From JAFEDN01 sp963818985 (GTDB taxonomy: Bacteria > Pseudomonadota > Gammaproteobacteria > Coxiellales > Coxiellaceae): a stretch of 64,000 bases of DNA. Below, one piece after another: positions 11,201 through 19,603 of the stretch (position 1 is its first letter; the number at the start of each line of letters is the position of its first letter). Under the pieces are notes generated by a model, which was given only the letters and a program-made list of their open reading frames with translations, searched no databases and was not told the origin of the DNA. Made by a program: the position numbers and the translations under genes. Location of the stretch: the NCBI GenBank assembly GCA_963818985.1, contig CAWFUJ010000012.1, positions 1-64,000 of the forward strand, written 5' to 3'.

Positions 11201-14200
11201 GTTCAATGAAGCGCTTGTTTTTATAGGTAGGAATATCTACAAAGTCTATAGAGTAAACATCATCTAATAATTTTTGAGATTCCTGAGAACCAAGTGTTCC
11301 GGTGATTCCATAGACATTTTTTTGATATCTATCAATTAATGCTAGATTGGAAAAAAAGTTAGTGGTCAAACTCTCTGGATATACCTCGAGACCATGTTTA
11401 ATTTGTAAAAATTGATGTAATCCATTATTCCAAGAGGTTCCATTTTGTAACACTCCCGTATTAGCAAAATCTACGGGAACAACCACATGTCGACTAGAAT
11501 TGTTTAATTCAATGGTATAGTCACGACTTTCTTTATATGTAAAATGAGCTAATAGTGCGCTATCAATCCATTTAGGAGCTTGAATTTTAGCCAATGCTTT
11601 AAGATGTGCAGGAATTGCAACAAAATCGTTGGTTTTCTCATCCATTATCGTGTGCAAATACTCAGTCAATATTTGACCAACCTCAGCGATATATGCCTGA
11701 TCAGATCGCGAATTTGAGATAACGATAGTTTGCAGCTTGTGCCATAGGGTGGTTAATATTGGAATCAGTAAATCCATCCCCGGAATAGTAGACGATAACA
11801 TCGCTATTTTGGCATTTTCATCGATTAACAGATTATCGACTTCGTCGACAATAATAGTGTTAAAATCTCTTTTTCCACGAGTTCCAAGACTACTGTATTC
11901 ATGTCGTAAAATATCAAATTGAAAATTGGCCGCATCTCCATATATAATTTGAATGTCTTCTTGATAGCATTCTTTAATTCCTTGCACATATCTGTGTTCA
12001 TGACCATTACATGCTACTTTTAAACCAAATAGTTGATAAAATCTCTTGTAATTATCAGCATCACGTTTAGCTAAAATTGGAGAACTAGTCGCTACCTCAA
12101 CGGTTTCACCCTCTAAGGCCTTGATCGTTGCCAACATAGCAACAATTAATGACTTGCCTTCACCAGTGGCAATTTGAGCAAATCTGCCCTTGTGCTCAGT
12201 GCGAGTATATAAAAAAAGTAGAGCTAGCAGCTGTACTGCTCGAGGTTCAAATCCATGATGCAGTAGACAAGCTCTTTTGATAACAGCTAGGATTTCAGGC
12301 AATAGTAGTGTTTGCGGAGATTTTATACTTCTAATATAGATTGCCCACTTTTTAATATCTGATTTAGTCCATTGTTTGATAGGGCGACCATCATTGCCCT
12401 CAAAACGTGATAGCGTCAATTTAGATTGGTCACTATAATTATCGGATCCTAATAGTATCGATAGTAATTGATCGTTTTCTAACAATGAAATTAACTGTGA
12501 ATTAGTTTGGTTGATAGGCATTCGTTTGATTTCAGCAATGAGTTCGGTAACAGATTTTTCATTTCCTGTTTCTAAAAAATTTTGCTGAGCAATATGAGTA
12601 TATAAGCGTTTAACAAGTGTTTTTGAACTTTTATCATTATAAATTCTATAAAAATCAATTTCGCTTATCTTATAAAGATATGATACTTCAAACATATCGA
12701 TAATTTCAGTTTCTTCCAGTTCTCCTAAACTAACTAGCAGATTATAGAGAGAAGATAAATTCCATCCTTTATTCACCAAAGAACATAGAATTGTGGTTAA
12801 TAAATCAATCCTATATTTATTTCCAGAAAATTGACCAATAAGTGTATTCACTTGAGCAGAGATCAATTGAATAATTAATTCTTTTTTAAGATCATCAATA
12901 GTTTCAACAGTATTCTTGTTTATTAAAGTAATTAACAAAGATTCACTGATTTGATATTTTTCTATCAGTTGCAAGCACTCTGCGAATAAATTAATATCTA
13001 TTTTAGTGGTTAATACGGCCAATAACTCTTCGATCACAATGATGCTTAGTGGACTGGTTTGACATAGATCAACAATCTTTTCTTTACTGCTCTCATCTAT
13101 AAAGCTTTCAGAAGTAGATAAAATTTCAAGGATCCAAAAGGCTTTGCTTTCATTAACATGGTGCTTTATTAATAGATCCTCGGGATTTTCTATTCTAAAA
13201 TCATAATAAGAATACAGCATAGCTAGTAAATCAATAATTTGAGTGATGGTAAGTTTTTCAACACTTTGTTTATACTTTAATGCCCATAAGAATCTTATTT
13301 TTTGATTGCGCCAATAAGGATTATCTTTATTAAGAAGATCTAAATTAACGAGACATTTAGCCATTAAATGGAAATACTTATCGTCAGAAAAGCAATTTTG
13401 ATCTTTTGATTCGCTATATGTGATTAAATCTTCACATAATAATGATTCAATATAATCCTCACTAGGAGTATTTTTCAAAATATCATTTATGCGCTTATGT
13501 GGACTGGACAATACAATCAATATAAAACTTGTTTGATCACTTACATTTATTTCATCTAAAAAATGCCTGTAGTCAGGAAATTTTTTATTAAATTGATCCG
13601 AAAGATAATTAACTAATTTATCCTTTACAGTTTCAAAAAAATGACTGTGAAAAACTTTCACCACGGATAATAAATTAATTAATTGGCAAACTATTTCCTG
13701 ACTTTGATAACCTGGATTGTCAATAATATTTATCAAATTAACAATTTCTTGTAAAACTGAAATACCAGAGAATTCATGATTCATCACATAATTGAACGCA
13801 ATGTCTAATATATTTTTTTTCAATCCAAATTCATCGATCTCATTAAAATTTTTTATTAAAAGTAAAATTTGGCAATCAATATCATTAAATAAACCTTGGC
13901 TAATAAGGCGATAAAATATAGTTAAATTAGTATAATTAATATTTTTAACAATAAATTGTTCATTAAAAACCGAAATTAACTGATTTATTTCTTCATGAAA
14001 ATCAGATTGATTAAATATGTTAATAAATAGGTCAATGATATTATGGTCATTAATTTTGGAAGATGAATGTTTTACTATCTCAATTAACGTATCTAATATA
14101 GTTTTAAAATAGGTAGGAGAAATTTTTTCTTTTTCATTTACTAGGATTTTAATAATTTTATTCTGTACTGTAAAATCGGCCTTAGAAATAAAATCACAGA

Positions 14201-15338
14201 GAGCATCGATATTCCCTAAAGAAATTGGCAATTTTCCATTCAATAATAATTCAATTAATTTTATTTTTTCTATATCTTTCTGATCATTATTCCATTCTCG
14301 GCTGATCAGCGCTATCAAGTAATTTTTCTTGTCTAATTTTATAGTATTTTTGTCAATAAAATACTGGATCACTTTCAAAGCTAATTGTCTAATTTCATCA
14401 TCTTGGTGATTAAGAAAAATATTGGTCAGTACATCCACAAAGGAAACTGGTAATTTATTATTAGAAAATTTTATTTTTAAACAGATTCCAAAAAAATTCA
14501 TTAATATTTCGGAGTTTGACAAATTATCATCTGTAATTAGAATTTTTACAAATTTAGCCATTGCTTTAAAATCTTTGGTATCAAAGCAATGATCTTGATT
14601 TAGTAAACAGTCTATTGCAGATAACTTAATGTTATTATCAATTTTTTCTTCAAGTAATATATGCCTTTGTGATTTTGTAAGTAGTTTCTGAGAGAGATTT
14701 TGAGGCATAACTTCTTTTGTTTGTTGGGTTCTCAAAATACTTAAAACTTCAGTTTCAACATCCGAGGAGACACCAGCTTCTAAAACATCAATTAACGTCT
14801 TAGTTACGGTCGCCTTTGTCAATATATCGAGTCTAGTAAACTGTATTTTCAATATATAAACTATTTTTTTCTGAATTCTTACATCTACAATTTTAGTTAA
14901 CTGAGTAGCCAATTTATCTAATGAATCATCAGATAATAATTCTGAGATAGCAATTAAAATTTCAGCTGATTTTAAATTCAGTTCAGAATTATCTGATAAT
15001 GTCAGGGTTATAATTTTATTAATACAATTTATTTTTGGCTTAAATCCTTTAGATATAGTGGTCTTGATGAAATCTAGTAAGTAAATAGAAAATTGACTAT
15101 CATCGACAAATAATTCCTCGATTTTTTCGTAGATTGCTTTAGTAATATAGCGATTATCTCTAATTATCATATGCGAAATAATTAAACCTGCTAAGACAAT
15201 GTCGTTATCTTGATGATTTTGATTCAAAAAAATATTTTCGATAGTTTTAAGTAAAAATTCAGGTAGTGATTGTCCATTTTTTGCCACCAAAAAACAAATT
15301 TCGAGTGTTTCAGAAAATAATCCGGTTTTTATATTCAA
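5229..15338 (-). CDS. Giant SecA-like DEAD motor protein (main part of a frameshifted gene)
   Basis: About 3,369 residues. The N-terminal ~950 residues are helical HEAT-like repeats. Next comes a SecA-type motor: ATGEGKS Walker A (~1060), YGDAANFQFD, DEVDNLLIDE Walker B (~1166), GITGTLGS, LAGRGTD (~1466) and QIFGRASRNGEPGSG arginine-finger motif (~1500). A TPR-like stretch follows (~1700), then a glycine-rich hydrophobic segment (~2230-2310) that may enter membranes, then a Lys/Arg-rich linker and a long helical C-terminus. The TTG at 15338 is probably not the true start: the frame stays open upstream through ~15500 and joins the HEAT ORF there after one single-base correction. It is not the housekeeping SecA, which is ~900 aa with a zinc-binding tail. 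It could unfold or move proteins, but the substrate is unknown. Confidence 0.85.
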   Translation of the reverse strand: MNIKTGLFSETLEICFLVAKNGQSLPEFLLKTIENIFLNQNHQDNDIVLAGLIISHMIIRDNRYITKAIYEKIEELFVDDSQFSIYLLDFIKTTISKGFKPKINCINKIITLTLSDNSELNLKSAEILIAISELLSDDSLDKLATQLTKIVDVRIQKKIVYILKIQFTRLDILTKATVTKTLIDVLEAGVSSDVETEVLSILRTQQTKEVMPQNLSQKLLTKSQRHILLEEKIDNNIKLSAIDCLLNQDHCFDTKDFKAMAKFVKILITDDNLSNSEILMNFFGICLKIKFSNNKLPVSFVDVLTNIFLNHQDDEIRQLALKVIQYFIDKNTIKLDKKNYLIALISREWNNDQKDIEKIKLIELLLNGKLPISLGNIDALCDFISKADFTVQNKIIKILVNEKEKISPTYFKTILDTLIEIVKHSSSKINDHNIIDLFINIFNQSDFHEEINQLISVFNEQFIVKNINYTNLTIFYRLISQGLFNDIDCQILLLIKNFNEIDEFGLKKNILDIAFNYVMNHEFSGISVLQEIVNLINIIDNPGYQSQEIVCQLINLLSVVKVFHSHFFETVKDKLVNYLSDQFNKKFPDYRHFLDEINVSDQTSFILIVLSSPHKRINDILKNTPSEDYIESLLCEDLITYSESKDQNCFSDDKYFHLMAKCLVNLDLLNKDNPYWRNQKIRFLWALKYKQSVEKLTITQIIDLLAMLYSYYDFRIENPEDLLIKHHVNESKAFWILEILSTSESFIDESSKEKIVDLCQTSPLSIIVIEELLAVLTTKIDINLFAECLQLIEKYQISESLLITLINKNTVETIDDLKKELIIQLISAQVNTLIGQFSGNKYRIDLLTTILCSLVNKGWNLSSLYNLLVSLGELEETEIIDMFEVSYLYKISEIDFYRIYNDKSSKTLVKRLYTHIAQQNFLETGNEKSVTELIAEIKRMPINQTNSQLISLLENDQLLSILLGSDNYSDQSKLTLSRFEGNDGRPIKQWTKSDIKKWAIYIRSIKSPQTLLLPEILAVIKRACLLHHGFEPRAVQLLALLFLYTRTEHKGRFAQIATGEGKSLIVAMLATIKALEGETVEVATSSPILAKRDADNYKRFYQLFGLKVACNGHEHRYVQGIKECYQEDIQIIYGDAANFQFDILRHEYSSLGTRGKRDFNTIIVDEVDNLLIDENAKIAMLSSTIPGMDLLIPILTTLWHKLQTIVISNSRSDQAYIAEVGQILTEYLHTIMDEKTNDFVAIPAHLKALAKIQAPKWIDSALLAHFTYKESRDYTIELNNSSRHVVVPVDFANTGVLQNGTSWNNGLHQFLQIKHGLEVYPESLTTNFFSNLALIDRYQKNVYGITGTLGSQESQKLLDDVYSIDFVDIPTYKNKRFIELSGEVIASSLDWQSKIVSSSIREATNGRVVLVVCESIEETNRIFEELRKKHSGQLYKYSKNGTLEEHFLKDLVNSGTIIVATNLAGRGTDIRISNEAINYGGLHVCCTFMPENERVETQIFGRASRNGEPGSGQLIINDLRPLSIEQLKSIRNENEKLELDKIRQYQLPRIRFKDKLFNEYMQLFKNLQEISGIKKIDESISSEWKLESSIHTYLKPELIKYNKFTIEERWGIWLKEHDLEYQENKESKFYDKVKEDFIIFKNTILQDYGKKSFINNASHWLNIANNFLKKANSSRYPLKKKELLQTAIKIYDYAISIDPNYACIANYNKAAALIALAEGDYREKAKKCLQTTCEIIKEKLLCKNQVIANLSENIRQLTAEYANKNKDKILTFRNDALEQIVENTQIINVFLNSVCLAIDRIERSQRLVDINLETKYTNETFSKLDKAASLQVITKEEKAKISITFHGLIKYNDCVTHYPLLKTMEKFEKNCPVKSRVNIIFDSKDLEVKDNVCSTLKKLLPINHKIDDNKSSNPEEKKSEEAKQERLIGSREHFLYAGKKIVSGISKATHAVSNAVSYVSKPIVDQVSDRWYDFPRAKKLLVTLELQQLVFPKIKSIIESEIKFDTSEPRVDLSLENFSLIIRQPNSKIFKLLKNDNELKQNIQVVMTTKDSSNDLHTASIMRDLKEVDCQPEVCDLVLSSNKKQDLLEFLNYLEENSKEQDNPQLLLTNFYLVFDKIPQQQANCLLDHSGSAARLIFKDLEKEDAKPVVKLADNQYDNAIFEFTGLTHKEAESLMLSADRPDPGLILNSKSIEIEFLKINPSLSLLLQYKDNGYDFLFDVAEKSPLPWRAMCLVSTLGVLQIGAGIALMTFTGGIGSTIGLGLITEGVSDLLRVAAAGHTRKLNMTDYLTQKSISMTISLVTAGIASYSSSLTMAGQEAASLTDEALLAARALRGTVNQAITASKHVAVQIGESIAAESARVVCSHISTKAADSLRPDIIKYTQQMFEKEIFSGHSKNVMYKIFAMDYFISGNQYSHYANCVKLAAQQAINSISLAIPGIELFDLNGFDKIYQIVREKLVEIERELDEFNVMLFKHFKSNQIDLKLDQVNEICLLLKKKAILSENCRIKMQSLKKYLRIKDQDMKTYIIDYDIDHYNFDDLDLGQYNQYKIKILTACLNCHYIINEDHSSQLNHFSKEIAELLASRFQSSVSTVANILGSAVAGMVNFGISAGTREIENQLITNSQISEQTLSQEMAEQKTTSASTSDLRKNSPDSKCTRNSNMRLAGDRPASGKWHRAGTRRKIRRHDHRIRAVKKSDQITELSEASKSKYHTYQHLAARKVNKHNQAVNMRRKWLKKENNTSTSNKPSLSRENFDSKEIKPFNFTMSSPDFNLLTTSVYIISKSCTEYYKIKLERSLREMGLIMGKTIEEILTKNWSMLSSILIDKKKIIRFLIALILSEKHCLHFECSLRESLTKGTIVQKDETRRAIERIDVTSEKILDLILESSTIDVNSIIKQYAGIDLDTNDNGRLLKKLISEYFQLNKDRSMLQQKFDSTLATLADKVNFDKFGDLLTERISVGQYSECGNLLRHGKLGEQGFILGSVIEKTGSIIDNLIKTHQLSIRADHAIKAALVKFAEKSLSEQKQLFDKYGKIADERKQMMYKAMKYLEKQNEKAIELYNDARKTPDREEKLLAMKFAENYRQGAQQSFSDLKEIAKSCAIDPQVLVECSRQMYNSTKVICETLVALGAQDVQKSEILSARISEAGAIGKSLLELNDSKSSSATIKNESTDSKDLTPKITYLEDKSSDISSAASDEHKDDKSVNNPAPELVEVKESKAAQKLKTQLGEMISKVYNRYSYKFNVSCLPKDKQIIIEFAGDFEKEVTRDRDTVKKDLGSLNNLLQDCLEELKVENYQAKANMIELRLTLGSESSAVIDQIARLLQEVGLLVKPRPQAIPPDSFFYHRSSDALPTDSKKLDLAACLMM

Positions 15339-15478
15339 AATTTTATTTAATGCTTTAAAACAACGATTACTTAATATCTGTTTTCCAGTAACTGCATTGT
15401 GTATTATTTTTAAATTATAATTTTTTTCATCTCCTTCACTGACCGATAATAAGTGGTTACTTGCAGTTTCCAGTTGAA

Positions 15479-16360
15479 CTAGGAATTGAAGAGATTTTGG
15501 TAAATATCGGCATTCTTTAGAATGACTGAGGATATTTTGACGATTTCATTATCTGGATGATTAAGCAAAAATCCGGCAATTTGGGTTAAAGTGTCTTCAG
15601 GTATTCTATAGCCATAATTTTGTGATTTAAGGAAAATGCTTAATATAGTTTTCAGGATAGTTTCATCAGAGATGAATTTAGTCAAATTATCTAATATCTC
15701 GATAATACCTAAGTTAGAGTTTTTAATAGATAATTGTAAATGATCAATCTGGTCATTAAATAATTGAGCTGTCTGACAGCGCAATTTGTCATTTAAAGAT
15801 TTTAATAATGGTATACATCTAGTTAATAAATCAAATTTTAATCTTTTACTTTGACTAGTTATTTTACGCAAAACCATAATTGCTGATACATTAATTTCAT
15901 TATTCCGATACAACTGATTGCTGGCAACATCGACTAATGCATGAGTCATCGTGTCGATATTTTCAAAAAGAGATTTATGAACATTTTTTTTCTTAAAAAC
16001 TATTTCTAAAGCTTGAACCGTGTATTTTACTACTTCTTCTGAGAAATCTTTTAAACCTAATTGTATTTTTGCAATGACTAAGCACGATAATGGTTGAACT
16101 ATTGAGGCATTATAGAGAATTCTTGTAATTGTTATTTTAACTTCTAAAGAATGATCCATTAATAAATTTACGAGCAAACCCAATGACTTCTCAGATAATA
16201 CACTACCAGATTCAGTAGCATATTCTATTATTTTACATGTTATTAATGGTGATTCTTGCTTAAACAAGTATTCAGTAATTAAATCAATAGCTTCGGTAGC
16301 TAAAGGTTTAGATGCTTTTTTAGCATACTCAATTAATACTTGGCTGCAAATATTTTGCAA
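15479..16360 (-). CDS. HEAT-repeat segment of the SecA-like giant gene
   Basis: An ORF of 293 residues made of HEAT/ARM-like helical pairs (for example DHSLEVKITITRILYNAS and EEVVKYTVQALEIVFKK). I do not think it is an independent gene. There is no ribosome site at its ATG, and its frame is open upstream to the A9 run at 16491-16499, where removing one A joins it to the preceding ORF. At its 3' end, adding one base near the A4 run at 15495-15498 joins it to the motor ORF, giving the junction DIYQKSLQFLVQLETAS. It therefore supplies HEAT repeats between the N-terminal and motor parts of one giant protein. Confidence 0.7.
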   Translation of the reverse strand: MQNICSQVLIEYAKKASKPLATEAIDLITEYLFKQESPLITCKIIEYATESGSVLSEKSLGLLVNLLMDHSLEVKITITRILYNASIVQPLSCLVIAKIQLGLKDFSEEVVKYTVQALEIVFKKKNVHKSLFENIDTMTHALVDVASNQLYRNNEINVSAIMVLRKITSQSKRLKFDLLTRCIPLLKSLNDKLRCQTAQLFNDQIDHLQLSIKNSNLGIIEILDNLTKFISDETILKTILSIFLKSQNYGYRIPEDTLTQIAGFLLNHPDNEIVKISSVILKNADIYQNLFNS

Positions 16361-16484
16361 GTTGTTTGATGTTTTACCTAATCCATTAATTAAAAATTTA
16401 ATTATTGCTGGTGGTATATATATTGTACTTTCAGCTTTTATTATTAGACCAAGGGTTGCTATGAGGTTTATTTGAATATTTTCT

Positions 16485-18173
16485 TCACTGTTTTTTTTTC
16501 AAAGCTTGAAATATGCTATTTATAAAATCTTTATTTACCCCGTTTGATTTTATTTCTGCTGATTTTAATAAGAGTAAGCTGATATTTTTTTGAATTTCTA
16601 AGTCATAAGTTTGATTGATCAATAGTAGACTTGATCTTTTTAACAATTCAGAAATTTTACCATTGAATTTGTCGTCGGGAGTATCTTTAACAATGTTAAC
16701 TAATAAACAACTGGCATTGTGTGCCACTTCTCGCACGTATAATAATTTTCCAATTTTCTCTGTCAAGTCTTCAGATAATAGTTTTTTAATGTTTTCAGAT
16801 GGACACATACTTAAAAATACCAACGCTGCGTTAATTAATGAATAGGAACCTAATCTATTTGAATTTCTGCTATTTGGGGTAGCTTTCATTTCTAGGATGA
16901 TCTTTTTTGAGTGGAAAGATAAAATAGAAATAATTGCTGAAATAGCATTGTTAGGAATTATATGGTGATTTTGTAGCAAAAAAGTTAAAACTAGAATAAT
17001 ATTTAATTTGGCTTCGAAAGGATATCTATATTCAGTAAGCACAGAAATCATATTCTGAAAAATTGTAGAATCGAAATTTAATTGTTTTTTCGCGGCATTG
17101 AGTAATGCCATACTGGCTTTTATTGAATGCTTCTCGTTTAATAAAAGATTTCTCAGAGATCGTAAATCGTTTTCGAGTAAGTGTTTTAAATATTGTGAGT
17201 AATGTTCCAATTTGTCGTCACCAGATAATTCATTGAGAATAGCAATCCATTTATCAATTTCAGGTAAAACACAATCGTTATTTTCGCAATGCATAATTAA
17301 AGCTTTTAAAGCAAATAATCGATAGGGCGCCTCTGCTTTTTTGAGTTTTTCTTTAATACTGAGATTTTTTGTCTCTTTTTTGATATCAGAATCAATTGGG
17401 CAGGTATTAATAGTTAAATAGTTTAATGTATAAATCGCGTCGTGTTTGATTTTTATTTCGGAGCTTTGACTAGCTTGAATTAGCATATTTAAGAAATCTT
17501 CACAACCCCATTCTTCAAATTTTTGTCTATTCTTAATGACGTTTTTGACTATATGCAAAATCTTGATCTTGGTTTTAAGAGAAGGTTCTTTTATCCACTG
17601 TCTCTGAACACGAGCTAGTTGGTCCTTAGATAACAATAATCCTTCTTTAGATTGCTGTTTCATACGATCTAACTCAGCGTCTTGACTTCTCCAATTAGAA
17701 AGACTTTCTGTTTTTGCAGAAAATTTTGAAGATATTTTTTTTTGATAAAATAAATGAGATTTATTTTCCGTAGCATCAATTAACTGATGTTCAATGAATA
17801 ATAAATTTGAATCTATTAATTTGTATCCCAATTTTGTCAGTGCTGATAATGTGATTATTATTGTCGGATAGTGTTCTATTCTTTCAGAGCTTATAATTTT
17901 GTTTATTCCTTGAAGCAATAATGGTTTTATATCTTGTTTTATATCCATTTTTTCATTGTTGATTGCATAACTAATCGCTAATAAAGCATAGTTTACTGTT
18001 TTACCATTTAGCCTTTTTAATTCTGCTAGCAGTATATTGATAGCATCGCTGGGTAGGTGCCACTGATGTTGGGCAATATAGCTTAAGATTCTGATAGCTG
18101 TTTTTGCTAATTTTCTTTTATCGGCAAATGGATAATGTCCTTTATAATCATAACATTGAATTACATATTGCAT
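16485..18173 (-). CDS. HEAT-repeat segment of the SecA-like giant gene, N-terminal part
   Basis: An ORF of 562 residues of alpha-helical HEAT-like repeats (for example KLAKTAIRILSYIAQHQW and KHDAIYTLNYLTIN). The ATG at 18173 is internal to a longer open frame: the reading ISQQD-MQYVIQCYDYKG continues up to the A8 run at 18188-18195. Deleting one A there links it to the short N-terminal ORF (DSWKK-ISQQD). It ends in the A9 run at 16491-16499 with LKKKQ-stop, while one A less reads LKKNSEENIQINLIATLG and continues into the next ORF. Both breaks sit in A runs, so mutation, transcript slippage or sequencing error are all possible. The HEAT repeats probably form a scaffold or substrate-binding solenoid ahead of the SecA-like motor. 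Confidence 0.7.
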   Translation of the reverse strand: MQYVIQCYDYKGHYPFADKRKLAKTAIRILSYIAQHQWHLPSDAINILLAELKRLNGKTVNYALLAISYAINNEKMDIKQDIKPLLLQGINKIISSERIEHYPTIIITLSALTKLGYKLIDSNLLFIEHQLIDATENKSHLFYQKKISSKFSAKTESLSNWRSQDAELDRMKQQSKEGLLLSKDQLARVQRQWIKEPSLKTKIKILHIVKNVIKNRQKFEEWGCEDFLNMLIQASQSSEIKIKHDAIYTLNYLTINTCPIDSDIKKETKNLSIKEKLKKAEAPYRLFALKALIMHCENNDCVLPEIDKWIAILNELSGDDKLEHYSQYLKHLLENDLRSLRNLLLNEKHSIKASMALLNAAKKQLNFDSTIFQNMISVLTEYRYPFEAKLNIILVLTFLLQNHHIIPNNAISAIISILSFHSKKIILEMKATPNSRNSNRLGSYSLINAALVFLSMCPSENIKKLLSEDLTEKIGKLLYVREVAHNASCLLVNIVKDTPDDKFNGKISELLKRSSLLLINQTYDLEIQKNISLLLLKSAEIKSNGVNKDFINSIFQALKKKQ

Positions 18174-18489
18174 ATCTTGTTGGGAGATTTTTTTTCCAAC
18201 TATCTTGATCTCGTGCCAAATCTAATATAGATTTTAAACCATCCAACGGAGTCTGACGCCAGGTTACACAACTACTTCCTCCAGGTAATGAAGGAACAAT
18301 TTCGGCAGAAAGACCTGCTGCAGTTTCACTTTTAAACGTAGCGATCTGATTTTGTTCATTAATGACTTGTTTTAAGTCCATAGTATCTATTTCTTCGGAA
18401 CTTTCTATACTGATCGTACGCTGAGAAACAACTTCCATCTGAAGTGCTGGACTTGAATATTGACCAAAATTTGATTTATTTTTTTGCAT
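18148..18489 (-). CDS. N-terminus of the SecA-like giant gene
   Basis: About 113 residues from the ATG at 18489, which has a strong AAGGAG 5 bases upstream; a longer reading starting at 18570 lacks such a site. The peptide is polar and Ser/Gln-rich (SSPALQMEVVSQRTISIESS) and ends after DSWKKN at a frameshift in the A8 run at 18188-18195. Correcting that run by one A continues straight into the HEAT ORF starting at 18173, which it overlaps by 26 bases. This is therefore the true beginning of a ~4,400-residue gene spanning 18489 down to 5229. It is transcribed divergently from the LuxR gene, with a palindrome between them. Confidence 0.7.
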   Translation of the reverse strand: MQKNKSNFGQYSSPALQMEVVSQRTISIESSEEIDTMDLKQVINEQNQIATFKSETAAGLSAEIVPSLPGGSSCVTWRQTPLDGLKSILDLARDQDSWKKNLPTRYAICNSML

Positions 18490-18551
18490 ATTTCTCCTTA
18501 AGCGATTAACAGAACAAAGGTTGTAATTTATCCCTAAATATCTTTTAATTG

Positions 18552-18572
18552 ATATGGGAATTTTTCCCATAT
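18552..18572. promoter_or_regulatory. Perfect palindrome, candidate LuxR-type operator
   Basis: ATATGGGAA, 3-base spacer TTT, then TTCCCATAT: two perfect 9-base arms. It lies between the divergent LuxR gene and the giant SecA-like gene, ~25 bases before the LuxR start and ~63 before the other. Its size and symmetry match LuxR-family boxes (about 18-22 bp), so autoregulation and control of the giant gene are plausible. A TGGTATGAT extended -10-like sequence directly follows at 18574-18582. Confidence 0.55.
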
Positions 18573-18597
18573 ATGGTATGATCAGATAAGGAGATTT

Positions 18598-19422
18598 TTG
18601 AAAGTTATGGCGTCTAATTTGAGCTTACGAAACAGCACCATTATTGCTACTAGCGCTGAAGTGAATGAAATTTGTAAGCCGCTCAAATCTTTTGGAATTA
18701 ATTATTTTCGTTATATGACTCGTTACAACGACTATTCTCGCGCTATTCTATGTAATAGGCCTGAAATTATTCAATATTGTTATGAAGAACATCGTTATCC
18801 AATGACCTGGTATGATAACAATAGTAAGTCTAATGTAGATTACTCTTCGGGATTCGATATATGGGCAATACATAGAATTATTAATGAATCTCAAGAGATT
18901 GACTTTAAAAAAGATAAGATTATGGCTGGATTTAAAATTTTCCATGGTGTTTCATTATTAATTAAATATAACCAGTTCATGGAAATATTTGAATTTGCAT
19001 CCCCAACTCCTGATATTTATTCTTTAAATCATAATATTTTTAAGCAATTTGTATTTTATTTTCGCGAGAATGCCCGTGAATTAATTTTACAAGCAGAAGC
19101 TGAAAAACTATTATTAACACCAGAAACATCCAATGCTAATTTTATAAATGAAAAATTAATTAATTACGAGTATTCATTGAAAAATAATCTTTGTATAAAA
19201 AAATATTTTTTACCTGGAATCGGAGATGATTTTTATTTAACTGCACGCGAAGCTGAATGTTTACAAGCTTACATCAAAACTGGATCAGCTAAAGCAGCTT
19301 CATCGCAGTTAAATATCAGCTTCAAAACTATATTAAGGCATATAGAAAATGTTAAACAAAAGAGTGGTCGTTACAAATTAATGGAGATAGCTAAAGAATT
19401 AGGAATTTTTTCTGATCTATAA
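18598..19422 (+). CDS. LuxR-family transcriptional regulator
   Basis: About 274 residues. The C-terminal ~65 residues are a LuxR/GerE helix-turn-helix: LTAREAECLQAYIKTGSAKA followed by SSQLNISFKTILRHIENVKQ. The N-terminal ~190 residues are a sensory domain of PAS/autoinducer-domain type (SFGINYFRYMTRYNDYSRAI). No LuxI synthase is in the window, so it is a LuxR solo or responds to a host signal. The start is ambiguous: AAGGAG at 18588-18593 is 4 bases from TTG 18598 and 13 bases from ATG 18607. It is divergent to the SecA-like giant, with the palindrome between them. Its sensory domain resembles the short ORF at 37017-37463, which lacks an HTH. LuxR solos are numerous in Legionellales-type bacteria. 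Confidence 0.9.
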   Translation: MKVMASNLSLRNSTIIATSAEVNEICKPLKSFGINYFRYMTRYNDYSRAILCNRPEIIQYCYEEHRYPMTWYDNNSKSNVDYSSGFDIWAIHRIINESQEIDFKKDKIMAGFKIFHGVSLLIKYNQFMEIFEFASPTPDIYSLNHNIFKQFVFYFRENARELILQAEAEKLLLTPETSNANFINEKLINYEYSLKNNLCIKKYFLPGIGDDFYLTAREAECLQAYIKTGSAKAASSQLNISFKTILRHIENVKQKSGRYKLMEIAKELGIFSDL

Positions 19423-19477
19423 ATACTTTCATTTATTGAGGCTTGATAATAGTCGAGGAGTACTAGCAGCACAAAGT

Positions 19478-19603
19478 ATGTCGAAAGTAAGTATTGCCAA
19501 AAAAGTTGGAATTGGTGAAGCCGCTGTATACAGGATATTGAAAATCAAAACGCATTTGTTTTTAAGTTGGCTTACATCCATGCTGATTCTCCTTTGGTAT
19601 TAG
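19478..19603 (+). pseudogene. Remnant of a resolvase/invertase C-terminal HTH
   Basis: A 41-codon remnant containing SIAKKVGIGEAAVYRILK, the typical C-terminal helix-turn-helix of serine recombinases of the resolvase/invertase group. The frame stays open somewhat upstream (LAAQS) but has no catalytic domain, and downstream it runs into unrelated residues and stops. It marks past mobile-element activity beside the LuxR gene. Confidence 0.5.

Noticed and set aside
10800..12200. Housekeeping secA
   Set aside because: Motor motifs match SecA but the protein is several times longer, has HEAT repeats in front and lacks the usual zinc-binding tail and context.
1891..18489. RADAR-like defence pair (ATPase plus adenosine deaminase)
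   Set aside because: The neighbouring ATPase is a SecA-type motor, not the AAA+ RdrA, and the deaminase carries TPR repeats, so the resemblance is only at the level of the ADA fold.
18598..19422. Complete quorum-sensing pair
   Set aside because: No LuxI-type synthase is encoded in the window, so only a LuxR solo can be supported.
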